A DNA stretch of 64,000 nt from Plantactinospora mayteni (GCF_016862935.1 NZ_BONX01000011.1:1-64000); one strand, 5' to 3'; positions 1 through 8,050 are shown, counted from the stretch's first letter. Numbers and translations are program-made. The notes: generated from the letters alone by a model not told the origin.

Positions 1-902
1 CGGCCCGCCGCTCCCGCGCGTTCAACCTCCAGTTCTGGGCGTTCAACCTCGGCATGGCGGGCGCGTCGGCGCTGGCCGGGCTGCTCGCCGAGGCGAGCTA
101 TCTGGCCCTGTTCCTGGTCGACGCGGCGGCCACCCTCACCACCACGGTCATCATCGCCTGGAAGGTGCCGGAGACCCTGGCCCGGACGGCCCCGGCAACC
201 TCAACGGCCGACCAGGGAGCCTCGACGGCTGACCCGGGAACCTCGACGGCCGGGCCGGGGGCGGTGCGGGCCCGGCGGGCCGGGTTGCGTACCCCGCTCA
301 CCGACCGGATCTTCCTGGCCTTCGTCGCACTGACCTTCGCGCACGCCGTGATCACCGCGCAGAACTCGACGGTGATGCCGCTGGCGATGCGCAACGACGG
401 GCTCAGCTCCTCGGCGTACGGGCTGGTGGTGGCGCTGGGCGGGCTGTTCATCGTGATCGGTCAGCTCTTCGTGCCCCGGCTGATCGACGGTCGCCGCAAG
501 CACCGGGTGCTGGCCACCGCGCTGGGCCTGGCCGCCTTCGGGTACGCCGGACTGACCGTCGCCGACGGACTGCCCGGGTACCTGCTGGCGGCGCTGGTCT
601 GGACGGTCGGCGCGATGCTCGCCGCACCGCCGAACGCGGAGATCAACGCCGAACTGGCCCCGCCCCGGCTGCGTGGCCGCTACCAGGCGGTCTTCTTCCT
701 CACCTTCCCGGCCGCGGCCTTCGTCGCCCCGGCGGTCGGCGGGGTGAGTCTGCAGTACCTCGGCGACGCCCACTGGCTCGCGGTCGGCGGGCTCGGCCTG
801 CTCGCGGTCGCCGGCCACCTGCTCGCCGGCCCACCCCGGGAACGCCGAGTGGCCCGCATCGCCGATCCACCCGCCGTGGTCAGCGGCGCAGTTCGGAGCT
901 GA
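1..902 (+). CDS. MFS transporter, 5'-truncated by window edge
   Basis: About 300 residues of an integral membrane transporter; the frame is open from base 3, so the N-terminal half lies outside the window. The visible part ends one transmembrane bundle, then has a long Ala/Ser/Thr/Pro-rich cytoplasmic loop (roughly 178-275), then about six further helices (for example AFVALTFAHAVITAQ, ALGGLFIVIGQLFVP). The Arg-rich RLRGRYQAVFF segment fits the conserved cytoplasmic loop of MFS drug/multidrug exporters (DHA1-like). The central loop is built of 24-nt in-frame repeats encoding STADPG-like units. Substrate cannot be told. The stop codon lies inside a 12-bp tandem repeat. Confidence 0.85.
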   Translation, partial: ARRSRAFNLQFWAFNLGMAGASALAGLLAEASYLALFLVDAAATLTTTVIIAWKVPETLARTAPATSTADQGASTADPGTSTAGPGAVRARRAGLRTPLTDRIFLAFVALTFAHAVITAQNSTVMPLAMRNDGLSSSAYGLVVALGGLFIVIGQLFVPRLIDGRRKHRVLATALGLAAFGYAGLTVADGLPGYLLAALVWTVGAMLAAPPNAEINAELAPPRLRGRYQAVFFLTFPAAAFVAPAVGGVSLQYLGDAHWLAVGGLGLLAVAGHLLAGPPRERRVARIADPPAVVSGAVRS

Positions 903-952
903 TCTCGGAGCTGATCTCGACGCCGATCTCGGAGCTGATCTCGGCGGCGGTC
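893..952. repeat. 12-bp tandem repeat over the MFS stop codon
   Basis: Five consecutive 12-nt units; three are exactly TCGGAGCTGATC (893-904, 905-916, 929-940) and two are degenerate. The TGA stop of the MFS gene is inside the first unit. No spacers and no dyad, so it is neither CRISPR nor an obvious terminator. Confidence 0.85.
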
Positions 953-1010
953 GCCAGGTCGGTGGCGAGGGCCGTGTGCTCGGCGGCGGAGAGTTCCACC
1001 GCGTCGACCG

Positions 1011-1556
1011 TCAGGTGGGGGCGTGCCGCCGCGCGAACGCCTCGATCGCGTCGAGGTCGGCGGGGCGGAGTCCCCGCCCGGGGTCGGGCATGATCAGCAG
1101 GGCGACACCCCGGGCCACCGCCCGGTCCAGGATCCTGTCCCCCGCCGGGATCGCCTCGTCGTCGGTCCAGACGAGGGTACGACCGGCTGCCAGCACCGCG
1201 TGTGCGGCGGTCAGCTTGACCGGCCAGCCCAGTTCGCCGGTCGGCACCGGATCGCAGGCGAGGGCCCGATCCAGCACCGGCAGCCGCCACAGCCGCTCCA
1301 ACACGTCCGCCTCCGGGCACCAGGTGGTGCACCAGCGCACCTCCACCGCCCCGGACTCGTGCAGCGTGCGGATCCGGTCGACGAGCGCGCCGGCCCAGCG
1401 CAGCGGGTACTCACACCGGTCGGACTGGGACCAGACGTCGGCCCGGCGGGCCGCTCGGCCCCACCCCGGCCGACGGGCGTTGATCACACCGTCGACGTCG
1501 AGCAGCCAGACGGGCGGCAGATCGGGTACGACCGGCAGGTCCAGCTCGCTGTCCAT
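1011..1556 (-). CDS. HAD-superfamily-like protein
   Basis: A 181-residue soluble protein. Residues 16-25 hold the HAD motif I pattern WLLDVDGVIN, with D20 as expected nucleophile and D22 as acid/base. A Trp-rich TTWCPEADVLERL segment (about 98-110) and VWTDDEAIP (about 148-156) fit the secondary HAD family found in actinomycetes, in which a small cap-less phosphohydrolase domain stands alone. Substrate unknown. The ATG is preceded by a good ribosome site (GGAGG, six bases upstream). It lies downstream of the HIT gene on the same strand, 227 nt away; that gap shows nothing recognisable. Confidence 0.7.
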   Translation of the reverse strand: MDSELDLPVVPDLPPVWLLDVDGVINARRPGWGRAARRADVWSQSDRCEYPLRWAGALVDRIRTLHESGAVEVRWCTTWCPEADVLERLWRLPVLDRALACDPVPTGELGWPVKLTAAHAVLAAGRTLVWTDDEAIPAGDRILDRAVARGVALLIMPDPGRGLRPADLDAIEAFARRHAPT

Positions 1557-1783
1557 GTTGCCTCCGATGATCGGTCCTCATTGTGGACGCCGCCCGCCAG
1601 CCCGGCCCGCCCCCGCAGCGACATCAGGCGATCGGTGCGCCGTCTCGCGGTCTCCGCCGATCCGGCCCGGAGCCACCTGACGTTCGTCCCGATCAGGTCT
1701 GCTCGGTCGCCCATCGGCCGCTCGCCGGAGGAGGCGGCCGGGCCGGAGTCCTGAACCCGGATGGCGGCCACCGGGCCGACCGA

Positions 1784-2344
1784 TCAACCCGTCCGGAGCC
1801 GTTCGGCGATGGCGACGGCGACCTCCACGCGCCGGTCGCTCGTCAGCCATTCGCTCTCGGGGCGGGTGAGGTAGTGGAAGACCCGTGGCCCGCGGTGTTC
1901 CGTCGGAAGGTCGGGCATCCGGGGTACGACGTGGAAGTGCACGTGCCCGAAGCCCTCCGCCTCGGCGAACTGCATCACGTACGTCTTCGCGCAGCGTACG
2001 ACGTCGTGCAGGGCGGTGCTGAGCCGGTGGAGCAGCGGGCCCAGCTCGACGGCCTCGGCGGGGGTCAACTCGGCGATCGAGGTGACGTGTCGGCGCGGCA
2101 ACGCGACCAGCCACCCGGGCAGGCTGGAGTGGAACGCGTGCGCCGTACGCCAGTGGTCGGTCAGGTGCAGCCGTTCGGCGAACGACGCGGTGGCGAGGTC
2201 GTTCTCCTCGCGGCAGGAGTTGCTCTCGACCTGGCCCGCCGGACCGTACCGCCGGGCGCATGGCGTTGAGGCAACCGGTGCCGGTTGCCCGGTCCCGGTC
2301 GCCTCAACGGGTGCGAGGTGGTCAGATTTTGGGGACCTCGACAT
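1784..2344 (-). CDS. HIT family protein (start uncertain)
   Basis: The C-terminal two thirds are a clear histidine-triad nucleotide-binding/hydrolase domain: PGWLVALPRRHVTSIAELTP and the catalytic GHVHFHVVPR. HIT proteins hydrolyse nucleoside phosphoramidates or related nucleotide bonds. The domain begins near SNSCREEND, but no ATG, GTG or TTG lies in frame just before it. The only in-frame ATG is at 2344, which would overlap the end of the upstream gene and require translation through the hairpin at 2264-2309. The ATG at 2261 is well placed but one frame off. A frameshift/sequence error or an unusual start is likely; the true 5' end is probably near 2200-2261. Confidence 0.8.
   Translation of the reverse strand: MSRSPKSDHLAPVEATGTGQPAPVASTPCARRYGPAGQVESNSCREENDLATASFAERLHLTDHWRTAHAFHSSLPGWLVALPRRHVTSIAELTPAEAVELGPLLHRLSTALHDVVRCAKTYVMQFAEAEGFGHVHFHVVPRMPDLPTEHRGPRVFHYLTRPESEWLTSDRRVEVAVAIAERLRTG
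2264..2309 (-). terminator. Nested hairpin after the anti-sigma-like gene
   Basis: Outer arms CGTTGAGGC (2264-2272) and GCCTCAACG (2301-2309) enclose an inner inverted repeat, GGCAACC (2270-2276) against GGTTGCC (2283-2289). It starts 13 nt beyond the stop at 2322. No U-tract, as usual in high-GC actinomycetes. Confidence 0.6.
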
Positions 2345-3281
2345 CGACCGGCATACCGTAGTTGGAGAACTCGATGGTGGTTTCGATCAGCAGCCCATCC
2401 CCCTGGCTGCGGGGCGCCGAGTCCACCGGGCGGTATGTCACCGAGCTGACCTTGCCCGAGCGCACCTCGACGGTCCCGGTATAGGTAAGCCGTGCGGGGG
2501 CGCCCGTACGCGGATTGGTCGGGGCCGGCGTCCTGGCAGGGGCCGGCGTTCCGGTCGGGGGGGCCGGCGTGTACGGCAGTTCGTCGTACTGGAACGCGTA
2601 CGTCTCGACCCCGCCGGCGCTCCCGGTCTTCTCCACCGTGCCCGCCTCGGCCAGGGCGTTCAGCATGTCGGTGGGGTCGGTGGTCACGTCGCCCGGCAGT
2701 GCCGCCTCGAGCCCGAGAAGCGAGCGGCCCATCAGCTTCTGCACCTCGACCGCCTTACCGTCGACGATACGGATCTGATAACGGTGGTCGCCGATGATCC
2801 GCTGTTCGAAGCCATTGCCGCGTCGGTCGGTCGTAACCACGAAACCCCGCTCGCCCACCGGGTCGTAGGCGCCCTCGAAGAGCGGCTGGTCGCGGCGAAT
2901 TTCCCGATTCCACCGATTCCACACCTTGAAGGCGAAACTGTTCTCTCCGGTTGCCCGCGCAGCCGCCGCCAGTTGCAGCGTCGGCGGTTGCTCCGCCACC
3001 GTCGTGCCGCCACCACCCTCACCCAGGCCCGCGTCGCCGACCAGCCCGGCGAGGGTCGCGCCCACCGCCACCACCGCGACGGCCGCCGTGGCCACCGCGA
3101 CGCGTACCGCCGGCCGCGGCAACCACCGCCGCCATGCCCCGGTGCCAGTCGCCCGACCTGCCCCGGTCGGGCTGGCCGATGCCATCGCCGCCGTCAGCCG
3201 CGTCTCCGTGCCGGCCAGTTGCTCGGGACCTGGTACGGGAACATCTGTCCGCATTGCTCGCAACTCCCTCATCTCATCCAT
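2322..3281 (-). CDS. CU044_5270-type membrane protein, probable sigma-factor partner
   Basis: A 319-residue protein with a short cytoplasmic N-terminus (MDEMRELRAMRTDVPVPGPE), a low-complexity stretch, one transmembrane segment (about 58-82, AVAVVAVGATLAGLVG) and a large extracytoplasmic domain with a Pro/Ala/Thr-rich insertion (about 245-270). This layout is typical of actinobacterial proteins encoded directly after ECF sigma factors. It overlaps the sigma gene by 8 nt, so the two are translationally coupled. I see no HxxxCxxC zinc-anti-sigma motif, so anti-sigma activity is inferred only from context and topology. Transcription probably ends at the hairpin at 2264-2309. Confidence 0.75.
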   Translation of the reverse strand: MDEMRELRAMRTDVPVPGPEQLAGTETRLTAAMASASPTGAGRATGTGAWRRWLPRPAVRVAVATAAVAVVAVGATLAGLVGDAGLGEGGGGTTVAEQPPTLQLAAAARATGENSFAFKVWNRWNREIRRDQPLFEGAYDPVGERGFVVTTDRRGNGFEQRIIGDHRYQIRIVDGKAVEVQKLMGRSLLGLEAALPGDVTTDPTDMLNALAEAGTVEKTGSAGGVETYAFQYDELPYTPAPPTGTPAPARTPAPTNPRTGAPARLTYTGTVEVRSGKVSSVTYRPVDSAPRSQGDGLLIETTIEFSNYGMPVDVEVPKI

Positions 3282-3942
3282 TGGGCTCCCCCTCTTCGAC
3301 AGTCATGGGATTGGCCCCGCCAAGCGCCTTGCGCAACGTGCCGCGAGCCCGGCTGATCCGGGACCGGACGGTGCCGACCGGTACCCCGAGAGCCACCGCG
3401 ATCTCCTCGTAGGTCAGTTCCGCCCAGGCGAACAGCAGCAGCGCGTCCCGATGTCCACGCGGCAGCCGGGCGAGGGCACCCGCCAACTGTCGGCCTGTCG
3501 CACTCGCGCTCACCCGGGCGTCGCTGCGCTCGGTGAACGCCTCCAGCACGGGGTCGACACTGCTCCGCTCGGTCACCCGAAGCTGCTTCAACTCCGTACG
3601 CCGGAACCGCCCCATCCGGTTGGTGGCGATCCCGTAGAGCCACGGCCGGGCGTCCGGCCGGGTGGAGTCGTAGCGGTGCCGTTGACGAAACGCCTCCAGG
3701 AACGTGTCGGCCAGTATGTCCTCGGCGGCCTCCGGACCGATCCGGCGTCCGAGGTAGCGCAGCAGCGCGGCGGCGTGCCGGCGGAACAGGACGGCGAAGA
3801 CCTCCGGATCGTCGTACGACCTCCGGATGACCACGGCGTCGGCGGTCTCCTCGGCCTCGACGCCGACGCCGGAGCGATCCCGTGGCGGTGCCCAGTTCTG
3901 TCCGATCACGTTGTCTCGGCCTCTCGACGATTTCCCTGACAC
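3274..3942 (-). CDS. ECF-subfamily RNA polymerase sigma factor
   Basis: 222 residues. Region 2 (about 42-110) includes VLFRRHAAALLRYLGRRIG, the AEDILADTFLEAF core-binding segment and RPWLYGIATNRMGRFRR for -10 recognition. Region 4 (about 150-205) has LPRGHRDALLLFAWAELTYEEIA and VPVGTVRSRISRARGTLRK, a helix-turn-helix for the -35. The start at 3942 gives an unusually long 40-residue N-terminal extension; an internal GTG cannot be excluded. It directs RNA polymerase to a small regulon, with the coupled membrane protein as likely signal receiver. Confidence 0.93.
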   Translation of the reverse strand: MSGKSSRGRDNVIGQNWAPPRDRSGVGVEAEETADAVVIRRSYDDPEVFAVLFRRHAAALLRYLGRRIGPEAAEDILADTFLEAFRQRHRYDSTRPDARPWLYGIATNRMGRFRRTELKQLRVTERSSVDPVLEAFTERSDARVSASATGRQLAGALARLPRGHRDALLLFAWAELTYEEIAVALGVPVGTVRSRISRARGTLRKALGGANPMTVEEGEPNG

Positions 3943-4026
3943 CCGTTATTGCCGACCGTCGCGCAGCCGGTTCCCGTCGAGTGCGAGACCGTTCAGAGCA
4001 CACTCGCCCGACGCCTAGCCGCTCGC

Positions 4027-4165
4027 CGCCCGGCGCCCGGCGCCCGGCGCCCGGCGCCCGGCGCCCGGCGCCCGGCGCTCGGCGCTCGGCGCTCGGTGTG
4101 CTTCGTGCTTGGTACTCCGTGCTCGGTGCTCGGTGTGCTCGGTGCTCGGTGTGCTCGGTGCTCGG
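4027..4165. repeat. Heptamer tandem repeat (GCCCGGC/GCTCGGT)
   Basis: About ten copies of a 7-nt unit GCCCGGC/GCTCGGC (4027-4097), decaying into GTGCTCG-type units (4098-4165), in the gap between the P-loop gene's stop and the sigma factor's start. No open frame with coding character, no dyad symmetry. It lies just downstream of the P-loop gene. Confidence 0.85.
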
Positions 4166-4219
4166 CACGATCCGCTGACGTTCGACGCGGATTCGACGCG
4201 GAGCGGTGCGGGGGCGCGG

Positions 4220-4864
4220 CTACGGCAGGAACGGCGCGAAGTGGTCGGCCACCAGCCCGGCGACCCCTTCCGCGTCCCGGCTGCCGTCGACCTCGATCAC
4301 CCGGATGTCGAGCCGGCGGGCACCGCGTACGGCGTCCTCGGCGAGCAGGCGATCCCGCTGGATCCGGTTCCGCTGCCCGAGTTCGGGGTCGCTGACCTGG
4401 TGACCGAGCCGACCAGCCCGGGGCAGCCGGTCGAGCTGCCGCTGCCGGAACTCCTCGGTCGGCACCATCACCACCATCTGCCGGGTCGATCCGGTGACCG
4501 GCGCGACCAGGTCGGGCCGCAACCCCCAGCCCTCGGCAAGAATGGGCCGGGGTGAGGCGAGCGCCCGCAGGTCGTCCTGCACCCACTCGAACCGCTCGGC
4601 GAATTCGACCAGCACCTGCCGGGCCATCTCCTCCGGCGTCGTACGGACCCAGACCGTCTCCCAGTCGGGCTCGGCCGGCTCGCCGCGCCGGATCCGGCGT
4701 ACCACCCGGCGGTCGTTGTGGCCGCGCGCGTCGTGGTAGTCGTAGTGGTAGTGCGTCAGGCCGTACCGCTCGGCGAGGATTCCGGCCACCGTCGACTTGC
4801 CGGCCCACTGACCGCCGCCGATCCAGAGCGCCCGGCGCAGGGTGCTGAAAGGGTCCCATGGCAT
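4220..4864 (-). CDS. P-loop NTPase / kinase-like protein
   Basis: 214 residues from the ATG at 4864. The Walker A motif GGGQWAGKST is at residues 16-25, placed as in small nucleotide or nucleoside kinases. An aromatic HYHYDYHDARGHNDRR segment follows and may bind substrate; a conserved AEGWGLRPDLV stretch (about 116-126) ends the second beta-strand. No partner domain is present. The family is usually annotated as AAA or hypothetical protein in actinomycetes; substrate unknown. A longer frame from 4930 exists but lacks a ribosome site. Heptamer repeats lie immediately downstream. Confidence 0.7.
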   Translation of the reverse strand: MPWDPFSTLRRALWIGGGQWAGKSTVAGILAERYGLTHYHYDYHDARGHNDRRVVRRIRRGEPAEPDWETVWVRTTPEEMARQVLVEFAERFEWVQDDLRALASPRPILAEGWGLRPDLVAPVTGSTRQMVVMVPTEEFRQRQLDRLPRAGRLGHQVSDPELGQRNRIQRDRLLAEDAVRGARRLDIRVIEVDGSRDAEGVAGLVADHFAPFLP

Positions 4865-4976
4865 GCCCAGAATCGTGAGCCCGATACGCACCGAATTCCA
4901 GTCTTGTATTTGGATATCCGCCCTGGTCAACTGAGGTTAGGGGGACCGTGCCGAGCCGCCGTCGTGGGCGACGGGG

Positions 4977-5243
4977 TCAGCGGCGGGCGGGCACCCAGCC
5001 GAGGAAGCGTTCGCTGAGTGCCCTCGCCGCCGGAGCGCCGGCCGGGTTGAGCGCATGCAGATCGCGGTACGCCTCGGCGAGCGACGAGCCGAGATGGACG
5101 CAGAGCGCGACGCGGGTGTCCGGGTACTCCCGGACCAGGCTGAGCCGGGCGGCGGCGCACGGCCAGGGCTGCCCGTCGGTGCGACACAGCCAGATTGGCC
5201 GCAGTGGAGTGTGCGGGCCGATCGGCGGCTCCGGGGCGGTCAT
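4977..5243 (-). CDS. Small conserved actinobacterial protein
   Basis: 88 residues. The motif RPIWLCRTDGQPWPC, followed by LVREYPDTRVALCVHLGSSL and RFLGWV at the C-terminus, matches a small family common in Micromonosporaceae, sometimes mislabelled flavin reductase. A CxnC pair near the N-terminus could bind metal. Its ATG overlaps the stop of the gene at 5240 by four nucleotides (ATGA), so the two form a coupled pair. Function unknown. It often lies beside XRE/DUF397 modules, as here. Confidence 0.75.
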   Translation of the reverse strand: MTAPEPPIGPHTPLRPIWLCRTDGQPWPCAAARLSLVREYPDTRVALCVHLGSSLAEAYRDLHALNPAGAPAARALSERFLGWVPARR

Positions 5244-5608
5244 CTCCACGCCCCGGTGCCGGCGCGGCCCCGCCGCCACTCCCCCAGCGTGCCGCGAGCG
5301 CCGTCGACCAGCGCCGGCAGCGCCCGGTGGGTCGGGTACTCCGCGTTCCAGCGCGGGTGCCGGTTGCGCCCGCGCGGCGGCGTCAACGGTGCCGGCGGTG
5401 GCGGGTCCGGTGCCGGCGGGACGGTCGGCATCGCGAGTTGGGGCGGCAGGTCGGGGGCCGGGACCGTCTGCGGCAGCAGGATCGAGAGTCCCTGCCACGG
5501 GCACGACGACCATCGCCGCCCGCACCGGCACCACAACCACAGCCGACGCCAGTCGCGACAGTGCCGGAAAACGAGCGGGACGGGCCGAGTCCGGCGTACT
5601 TTCCGCAT
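5240..5608 (-). CDS. Small Trp/Cys-rich hypothetical protein
   Basis: 122 residues. The N-terminal 45 residues are basic and aromatic (CRDWRRLWLWCRCGRRWSSC), with four clustered cysteines that could bind zinc; the rest is Pro-rich. The ATG at 5608 is chosen over the longer frame because an excellent ribosome site (GAAGGAGA) lies five bases upstream. It is coupled to the downstream gene by an ATGA overlap and transcribed away from the XRE gene, sharing a 240-nt divergent promoter region. Function unknown. Confidence 0.65.
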   Translation of the reverse strand: MRKVRRTRPVPLVFRHCRDWRRLWLWCRCGRRWSSCPWQGLSILLPQTVPAPDLPPQLAMPTVPPAPDPPPPAPLTPPRGRNRHPRWNAEYPTHRALPALVDGARGTLGEWRRGRAGTGAWR

Positions 5609-5712
5609 CGCGTCTCCTTCGGAGTTGGAAGGGGGCCATCTCATTACGGGGGGAAGTGAGATGGCCCCCGCAGGTTCCGCCCGGCCGGTCACCATGCCAT
5701 TTGAATTCCGGG

Positions 5713-5753
5713 CGGTTCCGCTAGTGACACTCTGTCGTGGAGTGCACTACGGT
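5713..5753 (+). promoter_or_regulatory. Promoter/operator of XRE-DUF397 module 1
   Basis: A 19-nt block CGGTTCCGCTAGTGACACT (5713-5731) recurs with one mismatch before the second XRE module at 42323. It contains a -35-like GTGACA (5724-5729), an 18-nt spacer and a -10-like TACGGT (5748-5753). The palindrome AGTGCACT (5741-5748) overlaps the spacer and -10 and could be an operator. Confidence 0.6.
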
Positions 5754-5846
5754 CGATACGTGCTCGCGGCATCCGTGCTGGTCAGAGCGGCAGGCGAGCG
5801 ATTTTGTGAAGCGAATCTTCGGAAGTGAGCAGAGGTGGGATTATCG

Positions 5847-6644
5847 ATGGGACTCGTCACGGAATACGTCCTCGCCGAGCTTAGGCTGTTTCGCACTGAG
5901 CAGCGACTCAGTCAGGAGGAGTTCGGGCGCAAGATCGGCTATTCCGGATCACACGTCAGCTCGGTGGAAACCGGCCAGCGTCCGCCGACCGACGAATACG
6001 TGGAAAAGATCGACCAGACCTTCCAGACCGGCGGCACGTTCAGCCGGATGCTCAAGAAGCTCGCCAAGCTGGACAGCACGCCGGCCTGGCTACGCGACTG
6101 GATCGAGTTCGAGCGCCTGGCCCGCCTGCTCCGCTGGTACGAGCCGGCGTACGTGCCAGGGCTCCTACAGACCGAGGCTTATGCTCGGGCAACGCTCGTC
6201 GGGGTCCACCTCACGCCGGAGGAAACCGAGCAGCGAATCCAGAGCCGGCTGGACAGGCAGGGCGTGCTCACCACCGGCAGTCCGGCACAGTTCGTCTTCG
6301 TCCTCGACGCGATGGTCCTTCGCCGACCGGTTCGCGGCGAGCCGGGTGTGATGGTCCAGCAGCTTCAACACCTGGCGACCTGCGCGGAGCTGCCACACAT
6401 ACAGGTCCTCGTGGTTCCTCCTGAGGTCGGGGTCTACCCTGGCCTACAGGGAGGCTTCACCCTGGCGACGCTGCCGGATCAGTCAGTAGTGGCGCACCTC
6501 GACCATCAGGTGCGAGCACAGATCGTCGACAGGGCCGAGGAACTAGCCACGCTCCAGGGCATCTGGGAGGCGATCCGCAGCGAGGCTCTCCCCAGACCAC
6601 AGTCGCTCGAACTGATAAGGGAAGTGGCGAAGGAATGGACATGA
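5847..6644 (+). CDS. XRE-type HTH regulator with DUF5753
   Basis: 265 residues from the ATG at 5847, preferred over GTG 5835 because the ribosome site GAGGTGGGA lies just before it. The N-terminal helix-turn-helix (about 8-65: RLSQEEFGRKIGYSGSHVSS then VETGQRPP) is followed by a DUF5753 domain (about 85-260) with the WYEPAYVPGLLQTEAYARA signature. Streptomyces WhiJ-family proteins share this build and act with a DUF397 partner in developmental control. It overlaps the DUF397 gene by 10 nt. The second module (42449-43422) is a paralogue. Confidence 0.93.
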   Translation: MGLVTEYVLAELRLFRTEQRLSQEEFGRKIGYSGSHVSSVETGQRPPTDEYVEKIDQTFQTGGTFSRMLKKLAKLDSTPAWLRDWIEFERLARLLRWYEPAYVPGLLQTEAYARATLVGVHLTPEETEQRIQSRLDRQGVLTTGSPAQFVFVLDAMVLRRPVRGEPGVMVQQLQHLATCAELPHIQVLVVPPEVGVYPGLQGGFTLATLPDQSVVAHLDHQVRAQIVDRAEELATLQGIWEAIRSEALPRPQSLELIREVAKEWT

Positions 6645-6835
6645 CCGGCGCCAACTGGCGGAAGTCCACCCGCTCGGGTGCGAACGGCGGGTCCTGTGTG
6701 GAAGTGGCGGACAACCTGCCCGACATCGTGCTCGTACGCGACACCAAAGACCGCGACGGCGGCACCCTGGCCTTCGGACCGGCCCACTGGCAGGCGTTCG
6801 TACGCCTCGCCCAGCACCTCGACCCAACCACCTGA
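6635..6835 (+). CDS. DUF397 protein, partner of the XRE regulator
   Basis: 66 residues, a complete DUF397 domain: GANWRKSTRSGANGGSCVEV, then ADNLPDIVLVRDTKDRDGG and a C-terminal WQAFV segment. The DUF397 family includes BldB-type small proteins that pair with the adjacent XRE protein; some such pairs behave like antitoxin-like or anti-regulator systems. The ATG lies inside the XRE stop region (10-nt overlap), so synthesis is coupled. A hairpin follows at 6861-6901. Confidence 0.92.
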   Translation: MDMTGANWRKSTRSGANGGSCVEVADNLPDIVLVRDTKDRDGGTLAFGPAHWQAFVRLAQHLDPTT

Positions 6836-6860
6836 CCGCTAAGACCGAAGCTCCAGGGAT

Positions 6861-6901
6861 CTTGGCGAGAAATGGTTCGCGGGGAACCTTAACTCGCCAA
6901 G
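6861..6901 (+). terminator. Nested hairpin after XRE-DUF397 module 1
   Basis: CTTGGCGAG (6861-6869) pairs with CTCGCCAAG (6893-6901); inside, GGTTC pairs with GAACC around a GCGGG loop, separated by a 4x4 internal loop. It is the only strong dyad after the DUF397 stop, 26 nt away. Confidence 0.7.
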
Positions 6902-6941
6902 AATCTTGGTAGCAGGCTCATCCGGGGGCGCCGCCTCAGCA

Positions 6942-6993
6942 GGCGGTGCCCCCGTCGGCGATCAGTAAGCGGTGCCCCCGTCGGCGGTCAGTA
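6942..6993. repeat. 26-nt direct repeat, two copies
   Basis: GCGGTGCCCCCGTCGGCG followed by A/G and TCAGTA occurs at 6943-6966 and 6969-6993. The 340-nt gap 6836-7175 otherwise holds the hairpin at 6861 and the upstream region of the secreted protein; I see no gene in it. Confidence 0.75.
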
Positions 6994-7175
6994 GGCGACG
7001 TTGCCGATCGTGCCACATCGATGTTGCCGACCATGCCACCTCAACGTTCGGGTTCGGGTTCGGCCGGGATCCCGCCGGACACCCTGTCGACGCCGGACAG
7101 TGAGCCGCAGGCGAGCCGCCGACCAGGCCGTTGGCGGAGCCGCATCTCACTGTCGCACTCCCGGTTGGAGGAAGC

Positions 7176-7913
7176 ATGCTCGGCGCCGGATTCCCCTTGT
7201 TCGACCCAGACGACGGCAGAGCCACCGGACCACGCCTCGGCAGGCTGGTCGGCCGGCTCGACAGATCCGGAAATCCGACCGGCCAGCCGGGACCACCGAC
7301 GGGCGGGGGGCACGCGGCGAGCACCCTGCTGCGGGGCCTCGCCATCGCGATGGCCCTGGTGGTCGCATCCGTCGTGATGATCGCACCCACTCCCGCGTAC
7401 GCGGACACCAACCGCAGAGAGCTGGTGAGTGGCTACAGCACCCTTCGCGCCGACGTGATGTGGGCCTCCACGGCGAATCATCAGGGTGTCTTCCTCTGGC
7501 CGGACAACACCAGCGCCTCGCAGGAGTTCGACCTGCTCGACAGCGGGGGCGGCTTCTTCCGGATCAGGGCTCGGCACTCCGGTCAGTGCCTGATGCTCGA
7601 CTGGCGGGCCGGGTTCTACGACAACGGCACGCCGATCATCCAGTTCCCGCACTGTTCCGCCGGCTACACCCCGGGCGAGTGGTTCACCCAGGAGGTTTTC
7701 CACAAACCCTGTACGGGTCAGTGCTTCGGCTCCTGGTTCGTGCTCATCAAGAACCGCGAGACCGGCATGTGCCTGGATGCCGCCGCGCCGTCCGGGCGGC
7801 CTGCCCAGCAGGCGGTGTTGCAGCAGTGGAGCTGCATCTCGGCCACCACCGACTGGAACGCCTTCAACCAGATGTGGAAGATCTACGATCCCACTCCGGT
7901 GATCATCGGCTAG
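7176..7913 (+). CDS. Secreted ricin-type beta-trefoil lectin-like protein
   Basis: 245 residues from the ATG at 7176 (ribosome site TTGGAGGAAGC). A long N-region of about 50 residues precedes a hydrophobic core (LLRGLAIAMALVVASVVMI) and a PTPAYA cleavage site; such long signal peptides occur in actinomycete Sec substrates. The mature part (about 160 residues, 6 Cys) resembles one ricin B-type trefoil: FFRIRARHSGQCLMLDW and NRETGMCLDAA are the recurring GxCLD-type units. It probably binds carbohydrate outside the cell; no catalytic domain is present. The gene is convergent with another secreted protein across a shared terminator. Confidence 0.75.
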   Translation: MLGAGFPLFDPDDGRATGPRLGRLVGRLDRSGNPTGQPGPPTGGGHAASTLLRGLAIAMALVVASVVMIAPTPAYADTNRRELVSGYSTLRADVMWASTANHQGVFLWPDNTSASQEFDLLDSGGGFFRIRARHSGQCLMLDWRAGFYDNGTPIIQFPHCSAGYTPGEWFTQEVFHKPCTGQCFGSWFVLIKNRETGMCLDAAAPSGRPAQQAVLQQWSCISATTDWNAFNQMWKIYDPTPVIIG

Positions 7914-7977
7914 CGCGGCGGCGGCGATCGACCAGCGACGGTGGCGACCGGGCCGATCAGCCGATCACGTGCCGACG

Positions 7978-8006
7978 GTGGGGCAGCCGGAACCCGGCTG
8001 CCCCAC
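7978..8006. terminator. Bidirectional terminator
   Basis: A perfect 13-bp inverted repeat, GTGGGGCAGCCGG (7978-7990) and CCGGCTGCCCCAC (7994-8006), with a 3-nt loop, between convergent genes ending at 7913 and 8036. Confidence 0.85.
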
Positions 8007-8010
8007 CGCG

Positions 8011-8050
8011 CTGGCTCAGTCGACGACCGCCTGGCTCAGTCGACGACCGG
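8011..8050. repeat. 20-bp duplication over a stop codon
   Basis: CTGGCTCAGTCGACGACCG is repeated in tandem (8011-8030 and 8031-8050, differing only at the last base). The stop of the gene at 8036 lies in the second copy, so the last codons plus stop exist twice. Confidence 0.9.

Noticed and set aside
4027-4165. Gene within the heptamer repeat
   Set aside because: Translations are periodic RRPAPGA/LGARCS strings in all frames with no ribosome site.
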